Assembly: GCA_041940385.1 (NCBI GenBank)
Contig: JBGTSD010000113.1
Location: 1-9,624 of the forward strand
Reading direction: 5' to 3'
DNA length: 9,624 nt
Source: JACVCK01 sp041940385
GTDB lineage: Bacteria > Planctomycetota > Phycisphaerae > Phycisphaerales > UBA1924
In this document: piece by piece, positions 1 to 7,500 of the stretch
How the letters are laid out: each line of letters opens with the position of its first letter
How positions within the stretch are numbered: position 1 is the stretch's first letter
Program-made: the position numbers and the translations under genes
The notes under the pieces: model-generated
What the model saw: the letters and a program-made list of their open reading frames with translations, nothing else
Database searches by the model: none
Told to the model about the DNA's origin: nothing

Positions 1-1
1 G

Positions 2-451
2 CGCGAGCTCTTCAAGGACGAAGTCCGCAAGATGGGCGAGGTCCTTGGCATGCCGGATCAGATCATCTGGCGCCATCCCTTCCCGGGCCCGGGCCTCTCG
101 GTGCGCGTGCTCGGCGAGGTGACCCGCGAGCGGCTCGAAGTCCTGCGCGATTGCGACGAGATTCTTCTCGAGGAGATCGTCGCCGCGAATCTCTATCGCT
201 CGACGAGCCAGGTCTTCGCCGTGCTGCTGCCGGTGCAGAGCGTGGGTGTGATGGGCGATGGGCGCACGTACGAAAACGTCGTCGCGGTCCGCAGCGTCGA
301 GACGCAGGACTTCATGACCGCCGACTGGAGCCGCATCCCGTACGACGTCCTCGCGACGATCTCCAATCGCATCATCAACGAAGTCCGAGGGGTGAACCGG
401 GTGGTCTACGACATCTCCAGCAAACCTCCCGCGACGATCGAGTGGGAATAA
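2..451 (+). CDS. guaA: GMP synthase (glutamine-hydrolysing), C-terminal part, 5' end outside window
   Basis: This is the last 149 residues of GMP synthase, the final enzyme of GMP synthesis, which aminates XMP to GMP in the cytoplasm using ATP and glutamine-derived ammonia. The reading frame is open from the window edge and begins RELFKDEVRKMGEVLGMP, the family's conserved stretch following the ATP-pyrophosphatase core. It continues with RHPFPGPGLSVRVLGEVT and then the C-terminal dimerisation domain: VGVMGDGRTYENVVAVR, a DFMTADW segment, and the characteristic end VVYDISSKPPATIEWE. The IEWE terminus is typical of complete bacterial GuaA proteins, so the 3' end is intact. The glutamine amidotransferase and P-loop regions lie upstream of the window. 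The stop is followed after 18 bp by aroB, so the two are probably co-transcribed. Recognition is secure; only the start is missing. Confidence 0.97.
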   Translation, partial: RELFKDEVRKMGEVLGMPDQIIWRHPFPGPGLSVRVLGEVTRERLEVLRDCDEILLEEIVAANLYRSTSQVFAVLLPVQSVGVMGDGRTYENVVAVRSVETQDFMTADWSRIPYDVLATISNRIINEVRGVNRVVYDISSKPPATIEWE

Positions 452-453
452 GA

Positions 454-460
454 GAGAGGA
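454..460 (+). promoter_or_regulatory. Ribosome binding site for the TTG start of aroB
   Basis: The purine-rich GAGAGGA lies immediately after the guaA stop codon and 9 nt before the TTG at 470. It is the only Shine-Dalgarno-like sequence in the 18-bp gap. It supports TTG as the initiation codon, which also places the N-terminal beta-strand of AroB in the expected position. Confidence 0.6.
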
Positions 461-469
461 AAGCCAACG

Positions 470-1666
470 TTGACGAATGCGACCTCCGCATCGATCGCTG
501 TCCGCGTCCCCGGGCATGACTACCAGGTGCTCGTCGGGACACGCCTGCTTGAATCCCTCGGCGAGCGCATGGCCGAAGTGTTCGGCGCTCCCGGGAAGCG
601 CGCGTTCCTGATCTACGACGCCGGCCTGCCCGACGAGCACGTCGTCGCCGCGTCCCGTTCGCTCGCGCACAACGGATTCACTGTCGCCTCCGCCAGCGTC
701 CAGCCCGCCGAAACCGGAAAGACGCTCGGCACGGCGGCGCGCATCCTCGTGGACCTCGCCGAGAGCCGTCACGAGCGCGGCGAACCGGTCGTGGCCCTCG
801 GCGGCGGCGTCACCGGCGACGTCGCGGGATTCGTCGCGTCCGTCTACCGGCGCGGCGTGCCGGTCGTGCAGTGCCCCACCACGCTCCTGTCCATGGTGGA
901 CGCGAGCGTCGGCGGCAAGACCGGCGTCAATCTCCTGACTCCGGAAGGTCTCCAGAAGAACATGGTCGGCACGTTCTGGCAGCCCGCGATGGTGGTCGCG
1001 GACGTGCAGGCGCTCCTCACGCTCCCGGAGCGCGACTTCCGCGCCGGGCTCGCCGAGTGCGTCAAGCACGGCCTCATCGGCGCCATGACCGACGACGCCG
1101 GACCGCTCGATCCCGACCTCCTCGACTGGATGGAGTCCAACGCCGGCGCCATCCTCGATCGAGACCCGTCCACGCTCTCCGAACTCGTCGCCCGCAACGT
1201 CGCGCTCAAGGCGCGTGTCGTCTCCGCGGACGAGCGCGAGGAAAACGCCGGCGAAAACGGCGAGCGCCTGAGCCGCATGCTGCTGAACCTCGGGCACACC
1301 TTCGCCCACGCGATCGAGACCATCCCGACGCTGACGCCCGGCAAGGAGTCCGACGCTCCGCTGCGCCACGGCGAGGCCGTCGCGCTCGGTCTGGTCGCCG
1401 CGGGCGCTGCATCCGAAGCGACGCCGAACGGGAGCGGCGGCGTGGTGACGTTGATCCGGGCGTCGCTCGAGCGCTTCGGCCTGCCGACCTCCGTCGCCGG
1501 TCTGCCGGACCCCGCCGAGGTCGCCGCCCGCATGCATGCGGACAAGAAGGTCGCCGGCGGGCGCCTCCGTCTCGTGCTGCCGACGGCCGACCGTCGCGCC
1601 CGCATCGTCGTCTGCAACAGCGACGACGCGGCGATCGCTGGCGTTCGCGCCATCGCCGCCCGCTAG
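470..1666 (+). CDS. aroB: 3-dehydroquinate synthase
   Basis: AroB converts DAHP to 3-dehydroquinate, the second step of the cytoplasmic shikimate pathway, using NAD+ and a divalent metal, usually Zn. The 398-aa product carries the family landmarks in order: the nucleotide-binding GGGVTGD (111-117), PTTLLSMVDASVGGKTGVN (136-154), the AECVKHG segment with metal-ligand Glu196, NLGHTFAHAIE with ligand His276, and RHGEAVALGL with ligand His300. A late DKKVAGGRLRLVLP segment follows (358-371). All catalytic landmarks are present, so the enzyme should be active. It is somewhat longer than the usual 350-370 aa; part of the excess is an insertion between the two His motifs (about 283-297). The TTG start is chosen because it has a Shine-Dalgarno sequence and leaves the first strand (IAVRV) complete. 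It follows guaA by 18 bp, consistent with one transcript. Confidence 0.97.
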   Translation: MTNATSASIAVRVPGHDYQVLVGTRLLESLGERMAEVFGAPGKRAFLIYDAGLPDEHVVAASRSLAHNGFTVASASVQPAETGKTLGTAARILVDLAESRHERGEPVVALGGGVTGDVAGFVASVYRRGVPVVQCPTTLLSMVDASVGGKTGVNLLTPEGLQKNMVGTFWQPAMVVADVQALLTLPERDFRAGLAECVKHGLIGAMTDDAGPLDPDLLDWMESNAGAILDRDPSTLSELVARNVALKARVVSADEREENAGENGERLSRMLLNLGHTFAHAIETIPTLTPGKESDAPLRHGEAVALGLVAAGAASEATPNGSGGVVTLIRASLERFGLPTSVAGLPDPAEVAARMHADKKVAGGRLRLVLPTADRRARIVVCNSDDAAIAGVRAIAAR

Positions 1667-1798
1667 ATCTGGGGCTCGATCCCCGACGCCACCGTTTATG
1701 GAGGTCATCGGCGCGGCCATCCGATAGCCGGGTGGGGCGCTGGTGCGCCGCCATGGAGCGGCCGTGCTCAGCGCTCGTCCTCTTGCAGAGGGTGGCGT
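1667..1798 (+). other. Intergenic gap between aroB and the ParA fusion gene, with small inverted repeats
   Basis: This 132-bp gap holds no credible gene. Two short perfect inverted repeats overlap in it: GGCGC/GCGCC (1736-1749, 4-nt loop) and GCCGC/GCGGC (1747-1762, 6-nt loop). Because they share bases 1747-1749 they could form alternative structures. There is no T-tract, so neither is a classic intrinsic terminator. No convincing -35/-10 pair was found on the + strand. It could still hold a promoter for the downstream pair, since the gap is much longer than the others in this block. GC-rich DNA produces such short stems by chance, so the structural reading is weak. Confidence 0.3.
1787..1792 (+). 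promoter_or_regulatory. Ribosome binding site for the GTG start of the ParA fusion gene
   Basis: AGAGGG ends 6 nt before the GTG at 1799. Another GTG at 1797 is in a different frame. The 1799 start places the P-loop at residues 10-17, the standard position in Soj-type ParA proteins, so start and ribosome binding site support each other. Confidence 0.55.
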
Positions 1799-3211
1799 GT
1801 GCGCACAATCGCGATCATCAATCAAAAGGGCGGGTGCGGAAAGACCACCACGGCGATCAATCTCGCCGGGGTGCTCGCATCACTCGGCTCCCGCGTTCTG
1901 CTCGTCGATCTCGATCCGCAATCCCACTGCGCAGCAGGACTTGCGATCCCCGAGAACCGCATCGACCTGCACGTCGGCGACGCCATGCTCGCCGCGTCCG
2001 ACTCCCCGCTCGACCTCTCCCGCCTCGTGTGGCGCATCGCCCGGGGTCTGGACCTGGTTCCGAGCGCCATGCGGCTCGCCGGACTCGAGGCTGCCCGCGG
2101 CGGACTGGCCTCGCTTCCGGACCGTGACGAACGGCTGGCCATGGCGATCAGCCGCATCAACGTCGACGACGCCACCGGCGCCGACCGCTACGACTGGTGC
2201 ATCATCGACTGCCCGCCGACCATCGGCCTTCTGACCTTCAACGCGCTCCGCGCCGCGTCCGAGGTGCTTATCCCGGTCGAGACCTCGTTCTTCTCCCTCA
2301 AGGGGGCCGGCAAGCAGGTGGGCACGATCCGCACCCTGGCGCGACGGCTCGGGGGCGCCACGCCCCACCGGCTGCTCGCGACGATGCACGATCCAGACAG
2401 CCCCCTGGCCCGCAAACTCCTGAACGACCTCGACGACCGCTTCTCCGATCACCTCGTGCCCGTCGTTATCCGCCACGACATCAAGCTCCGCGAGGCCACG
2501 TCGCTCGGACGGCTCATCGTCGAACACGCACCCGCCGCGACCGGCGCCGAGGACTACGGCAAGCTGGCGAGCTGGCTGATGGACAATCCGCCCGGCCGTC
2601 ACGCCATTGCCGCGGCCCTCGCCGCCGAGGACGACGAACCCGCCGACGCCGCGCCTCCTTCGAACAGCCCGGTGGAGGTCATGGCCCCCGCCGCCCGTCG
2701 CACGCTGGACGCCCACGCCCCGCACCGCGAGGACTCCTCCGCCGACGCGATGATGACCCGCGCCGCCGAGATGGCCGCGCGCGTGCGCCAGCTCATGCAC
2801 CGCAGCGACTCGCTCCAGGCCAAGCTCGGCGGCGACGAGCGCGTCATCGAGGCGACCAACCGCCCGGCCGTCAGCCCCGAGTCCTCCGAAGCATGGCGAC
2901 CCGGGCCCAATTTCGTTCCCGGCGGCGTGCGCTTCGTCTACCCGGGCGCCCCCGGACAGAACGTCTGCATTGCCGGCGATTTCAACGGCTGGTCCAGCAC
3001 TGCGACGCCGATGCGCTACGACGCGGCCCGGTCGTGCTACACGTCGCTCGTCCCGCTGCCCGCCGGGCGCCGGCTCTACCGCCTCGTCGTCAACGGCCTG
3101 TGGAAGGCCGACCCCAACAACCCCGAGGTCGAAGAGAATCCCTTCGGCGATCGCAACAGCATCGTCGTCGTGCGCCCGGCCTCGCCCCATGCCATCGCCA
3201 CCCCCGCGTAA
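1799..3211 (+). CDS. ParA/Soj-type ATPase fused to a C-terminal CBM48/AMPK-type glycogen-binding domain
   Basis: The 470-aa protein has three parts. Residues 1-262 are a complete ParA ATPase: deviant Walker A KGGCGKTT (10-17, signature Lys10), Walker A' LLVDLDPQ (34-41), Walker B IIDCPP (135-140), and a typical Soj C-terminal part (IRHDIKLREATSLGRLIVEH, 224-243). There is no N-terminal DNA-binding extension. Residues 263-365 are an Ala/Pro-rich linker with a possible helix (about 318-345). Residues 370-460 read as a CBM48/AMPK-beta-type early-set domain: GDFNGW (393-398), PLPAGRRLYRLVVNGLW (419-435), DPNNPEVEENPFGDRNSI (438-455). AMPK-beta glycogen-contact residues map to Trp398, Trp435 and Asn453, with Arg428 for the usual Lys. 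ParA proteins position plasmids, chromosomes or large complexes through ATP-dependent dimerisation, usually on the nucleoid. The fused domain suggests a glucan or protein target. No parB follows. The next gene starts 25 bp downstream and is probably co-transcribed. ATPase assignment is firm, the domain type likely, the biological role unknown. Confidence 0.9.
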   Translation: MRTIAIINQKGGCGKTTTAINLAGVLASLGSRVLLVDLDPQSHCAAGLAIPENRIDLHVGDAMLAASDSPLDLSRLVWRIARGLDLVPSAMRLAGLEAARGGLASLPDRDERLAMAISRINVDDATGADRYDWCIIDCPPTIGLLTFNALRAASEVLIPVETSFFSLKGAGKQVGTIRTLARRLGGATPHRLLATMHDPDSPLARKLLNDLDDRFSDHLVPVVIRHDIKLREATSLGRLIVEHAPAATGAEDYGKLASWLMDNPPGRHAIAAALAAEDDEPADAAPPSNSPVEVMAPAARRTLDAHAPHREDSSADAMMTRAAEMAARVRQLMHRSDSLQAKLGGDERVIEATNRPAVSPESSEAWRPGPNFVPGGVRFVYPGAPGQNVCIAGDFNGWSSTATPMRYDAARSCYTSLVPLPAGRRLYRLVVNGLWKADPNNPEVEENPFGDRNSIVVVRPASPHAIATPA

Positions 3212-3236
3212 GCCCGGAGCCACGCTCGGAGAGAAG

Positions 3237-4550
3237 ATGAAACACCAGCGCTTCGGGAGCGAAGCCATGCCGCACGAGGTCGAAGGGCAGGATGCCCTCC
3301 CCGATCTCACCGACCCGCTCACCGCGGAGTCCGAGTTCGACTCGCTCGCGAGTCTGTTTCTCGAGGACGATGCGCCTCCGCCGCGGCCCAAGGCATCGCC
3401 ATCCCCTCAGCCGATTCGATCAGCCCCCGCCGCGTCCTCCCGCACCGGACCGCGCATCGAAGCGCTCGTCATGGGGCATCTGCCGACAATGGCGTCCGCG
3501 TGGGCGTCGCAGTATGCACGCATGCTCGCGGGCGGCGACGAGACGATCGCGCTCATCCGCGACGCCGCGGAAGAGCGGAGCGTCGAGTGCTTCGGGCGGA
3601 ATGCGCCGTCCGCGGCTCGCTCGGAGGTGGAAGCCGTCTCGTCGATCGCCCGTGCCTCCGCCGTGGTGCTGCGCGTGGACGAAACCGACGAGCCGGACCT
3701 CATTGACGCCTCCGCCAAGCATCAGGTCACGATGCTGACCGCCGGGGACGACGCGGCGATTGTCGCCGCATATCGCACGCTTAAGCGTCTCTTCGGCGCC
3801 CACACCGCCCGCGAGCGCCGCGTGGCCGTCGCCGTCATGGGGGCGCCGGACGACGTCGCCCGGCGCGCATTTCAACGGATGTCGCGCGCCGCATCGTCGT
3901 TCCTCGGCCTCGAATTGACCTTTATTGGCGCCGCGCAGCGCATCACGCCGGAGCCCGCCCGCGTCATCTGGCGCGGCCCGCGCATTCGTGCCGACTACAA
4001 GACCCTGCTGCACACCATCGAATCAGCCAAGCCCTCCCCCATGCGGTCCGTGGCGATTCCGCCGACGCCCCAGCCTCGACCAGCGCCCCGGGCGGCAATA
4101 CGTGAGCCGGAACCATCACACGACTGGCTCGACCTTCTCCCCGAGACGGCCGACGCCCCAGACTTCGCGGCCGAACGATCGCCGCGCGGTCGCGAGCTCC
4201 TGCGCGGAGTCTACAGCGCCGAGATCCGCTGCCCCGTCGCGCACGACGTCGAGATCGGCGTGGACGCCGGAGGCCGCGTGCACCTGATCGCCAGAGATGA
4301 AGCCGACCAGCCCGCCGCGTGCCTGCTCGCCGCCTCCGAATGGGCCCGCGAGAACTTCGAACTGCTCGCCCTCGCCATCGCCGCCCGGGGCCTGGGCTCG
4401 CCCCGTGACGCGCATGCGCCAGCGATGCACGTCGCCACGCGTTCGCCCGCTCGCGCCCGCGAGATGCTCCGCTGCGGCCTGATGGTCCACGTCCTCGCCG
4501 ATGTGCAGGTCGACGGCCGCACGGCCACCGCCTGCATCGGGCTCGGCTGA
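3237..4550 (+). CDS. Hypothetical protein with a degenerate MinD/FlhG-like middle region and no P-loop
   Basis: I do not recognise this 437-aa protein as a named family. Residues 1-70 are acidic then Pro/Ser-rich and probably disordered. From 73 to about 250 the order of segments resembles a ParA/MinD fold. IEALVMGHLPTMASAWASQY (74-93) occupies the place of strand 1 and the P-loop helix but has no GKT. VVLRVDETDEP (143-153) and VTMLTAGDDAAIVAAYRTLKRLF (164-186) resemble the late MinD/FlhG strand and 'AYxxIK' helix. RRVAVAVMGAPDDVARRAFQRM (194-215) and SRAASSFLGLELTFIGAA (216-233) match the 'vvN...a...f..l...rFLg..l.ylG' pattern of FlhG. A Pro-rich linker (267-292) precedes an orphan alpha/beta domain (317-437). 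The ATG at 3237 is chosen because GGAG ends 5 nt upstream; the frame stays open further upstream, but that stretch overlaps the ParA fusion. An ATG at 3267 is possible. Its place after the ParA fusion suggests a partner or regulator. Confidence 0.8.
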   Translation: MKHQRFGSEAMPHEVEGQDALPDLTDPLTAESEFDSLASLFLEDDAPPPRPKASPSPQPIRSAPAASSRTGPRIEALVMGHLPTMASAWASQYARMLAGGDETIALIRDAAEERSVECFGRNAPSAARSEVEAVSSIARASAVVLRVDETDEPDLIDASAKHQVTMLTAGDDAAIVAAYRTLKRLFGAHTARERRVAVAVMGAPDDVARRAFQRMSRAASSFLGLELTFIGAAQRITPEPARVIWRGPRIRADYKTLLHTIESAKPSPMRSVAIPPTPQPRPAPRAAIREPEPSHDWLDLLPETADAPDFAAERSPRGRELLRGVYSAEIRCPVAHDVEIGVDAGGRVHLIARDEADQPAACLLAASEWARENFELLALAIAARGLGSPRDAHAPAMHVATRSPARAREMLRCGLMVHVLADVQVDGRTATACIGLG

Positions 4551-4557
4551 TCCAATT
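4551..4557. other. Seven-base convergent junction
   Basis: The + strand stop TGA ends at 4550 and the - strand transporter stop TGA begins, read on the - strand, at 4560. Only seven bases, TCCAATT, separate the two coding regions. No hairpin terminator fits here, so any terminator must lie inside a coding sequence or depend on Rho, and transcripts probably overlap at their 3' ends. Confidence 0.85.
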
Positions 4558-7500
4558 TCAGCTCGCCGAGCCGACCGGCTCGCGCACGCGCTCCGTCGCC
4601 ACGACGCTCGCCGGCGCCGGAGACGATGGCTTCTTGTGGTGCAGCCGATCGGTGATGCGGTCGATGGCGCCGGGATCCCAGTCCTGACGCAGCAGCTTCG
4701 CGATGCCCAGGCGCAGGTCGATCGCCATGCTCATCAGCATCGGGCAGAGGATGAGCGTGAAGACGGTCGAGAACACCAGGCCGGTCAGCACCACCGCGCC
4801 AAGTCCGCGGTACAGCTCGGAACCGGCGCCCGGAGCGATGACCAGCGGGGCCATGCCGAGCACCGACGTCATCGTGGACATCAGGATCGGACGCAAACGC
4901 GTCCTCGCCGACTCGGTGATCGCCTCGCGCGGTGGTAGCTTCTGGATGACATCCTCGGAAGATTCGCCAAAGCCGCGCATGAAGTTTAGCGCCTGCGCCA
5001 CCAGCAGAATCGCGTTGTTGACCACCACGCCGATCAGGATGACGAACCCGAGCATCGTCAGCGTGTCGAGCTGCTGCGTCGGGTCGTACCAGTGGACGAC
5101 GCGCAGGCCCGCCATGCCGCCGACCATCGCCAGCGGCACGCTGATCATGATCACCAGCGGGTAGATGAAGCTCTCGAAGAGCGCGCACATCAGCAGGTAG
5201 CAGCACAGCAGCGCCAGGAACAGGCGGCTCGTCATCAGCGCCTTGAGCGACGCCACGATTCCGCCCGACCAGTCGCCCAGCATCGACCGGCGGACCTGCG
5301 TCAACTTGTTTGCGGCGCCGGCCAGACTCGTCTCCACCGTCGGCGGAATCACGCCCGCCTCACGGAAGGGCCCGATCATCTCCTCGCGCACCGCCTCCAT
5401 CGCCGTCTCGAGCGGCACCCCGACCGGCGCCGCCAGCGTCAGCGTCACGCTCCGCCGGCCCTCGATGCGGTTGATCTGCTGCGGCGAATCGACGCGGCTC
5501 AGGTCCGCCAGCGACGCCACGTTGACCGCGCCCGCGCTCGGCGTGGGAATCGGCACGCTCGCGAGCTGACCGATGCCCAGTTCCGGGGCGTTGTAATCCG
5601 CCTGACGCTCATCGATCACACGGATGTCGATGTTCTCGCCGCCGTAGCGGTAATCGCCGATGATCGCGCCGTCGCCCATGACGCGCATCGCGGTGGCGAT
5701 GTCCGCGACGCTTACGCCCGCCATCGCCGCGCGGAATGGATCGACCTTCAGCCGGACTTCCTGAGCCGCGATGTTGAAGTTGCCGGGATCGGGGCGGGGG
5801 ATGCCGTCGAACACGCCCTGCTGCGACAGTTCCATAGCCTTGCCCATCAGGGCCAGCGCCGAGGACCGCACCTGGTCCAGGCTGTCGCCGGAGATCTCGA
5901 GGTCGATGCTGTTGCTGCTGCCGAAGCCGCCGATCTGGAACAGCGGCGTCTGGAACGGGATCGCGTACACGCCCGGCAGCACCGACTGTGACGCCGCCGT
6001 CTGCATCAGGGGGACGAGCGGGCGCACCACCGTCTCCACCTGGCTCGTGGCGCCCATGAACATGCCGCCGCCGAAGGACACGAAGAAGAAGTTCTCGATC
6101 GGGGGCGGCTGCACCTGCGTCATCGTGCCCGAGGCGGGATCGAACTGCGGCACGGTCGGCAGCGCCGCCGCCTCGGGAGTGCCTGCGCGCGCCTCCCAGT
6201 AGGGCTCGAGCGTCTCTTCGATGCGCTGGCCCAGCGCGATCTGCTTGTCGAGGTTGTAGCCCGGAGGCGGGATCAGGAAGCCGAACACCAGGTTGCGATT
6301 GCCCGCAGGGAGATACGTCGCCGGCGGCGCCAGCACCGCGACGCCCACCAGCGCCGCCGTCGCCGTCACGCCGACCACCGAGAGCCGGATCAGCCACGAG
6401 CCCAGCGCCCAGTGCATCGCCCGTGCGAAGGCGTCGCGCGCCTTGCCAAGCGTCTCGGACAAGCGCGTCAGCGGCCCGCGTCGCCGACGCTTCTTGGGCT
6501 CATCGAAACCCTTGCGCAGCATCCGCGCCGCGAACGGCGGGATGATGATCACCGCGGCGCCGAGCGAGAGAAGCACCGCCGCGCAGATCGCCAGCGCGAT
6601 GTCGCGGAAGAGCTGCCCCACTTCCTCCTGGATCGTCAGCACCGGGATGAACACGACGACGGTGGTCAGCGTGGACACCGCGATCGCGATCCACACCTCG
6701 CCGGCCCCGTGCAGCGCCGCGCGGAGCGCCGGCTCGCCCTGCTGACGGCGCCGGAAGATGTTCTCCAGCACGACGATGGCGTTGTCCACCACCATGCCGA
6801 CGGCGAACGCCATGCCCGCCAGCGAGATCACGTTGATGTTCCGCCCGAACATCGGCAGCACCACGAACGACCCGATGATCGACACCGGAATCGTCGCGGC
6901 GACGATCAGCGTCGCACGGATCGAGCGCAGGAACAGCAGCAGGCAGAGGATCGCCAGGGCGCCGCCGATGTAGATGTTCGAAATGACCAGGTCGAGCGCG
7001 TTGTAGATGTAGATGGTCTGGTCGTAGACCATGTCCAGGTGCATCGGCCCCGAGAGCCCGAGGCGCAGCGACTCCTGGTCCAGCATGCCGCCCTTGAGGT
7101 TCAGCTCGGCGATCTGAGCCTTCAGCCCCGCCATCACCTCGAGCACGTTCGAGCCGACCTCGCGCTGGGCGTTGATCGCCAGCACCGTGCGGCCCTTCGA
7201 CCGCACCACGCTCGCCGCCTCGGAGAATGTCACCACCGCCTCGCCGATGTCGCGCACTCGCACCGGGGCGCCCTGGGCATCGACCTTGACCACCGTTTGG
7301 TTGATCAGCTCGGGATCGTCGTACTTGCCGACGACGCGCAGGCGGATGTCGCGCTTCCCTTCCGGGAGCTGCCCGCCGGAGGCATCCACGTTCTCGGCAC
7401 GGAGCGCCCGGATCAGGTCGCCGTACGTCACGCCGCGCGTCGCCATCGCCGAAGTGTCCACGCGGACCTGCACCTCGCGCTCGCGCCCGCCCAGCACGCC

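Noticed and set aside
1671..1684. GGGG/CCCC inverted repeat just after the aroB stop as a terminator
   Set aside because: The stem is only 4 bp with a 6-nt loop and no T-tract follows, too weak to call a terminator.
871..2127. Long + strand frame overlapping aroB and the start of the ParA gene
   Set aside because: Extremely Arg-rich and out of frame with two recognised genes, so it is a frame shadow.
2970..3236. Extended N-terminus for the pseudo-ATPase gene, using an upstream start inside the ParA fusion
   Set aside because: The added 89 residues are Arg/Pro/Ser-rich, overlap the CBM48 coding region, and lack a supporting ribosome binding site. The ATG at 3237 has GGAG at good spacing.
3238..3244. 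TGAAACA, resembling half of a parS site (ParB binding sequence)
   Set aside because: Only one half-site is present, the opposite arm does not match, and it overlaps a start codon. Chance match.
1880..3391. Long open frame of about 500 codons on the - strand opposite the ParA fusion
   Set aside because: Composition is Gly/Arg/Val-rich with no recognisable motif, as expected for the antisense of a GC-rich gene. The + strand protein here has clear ParA motifs.
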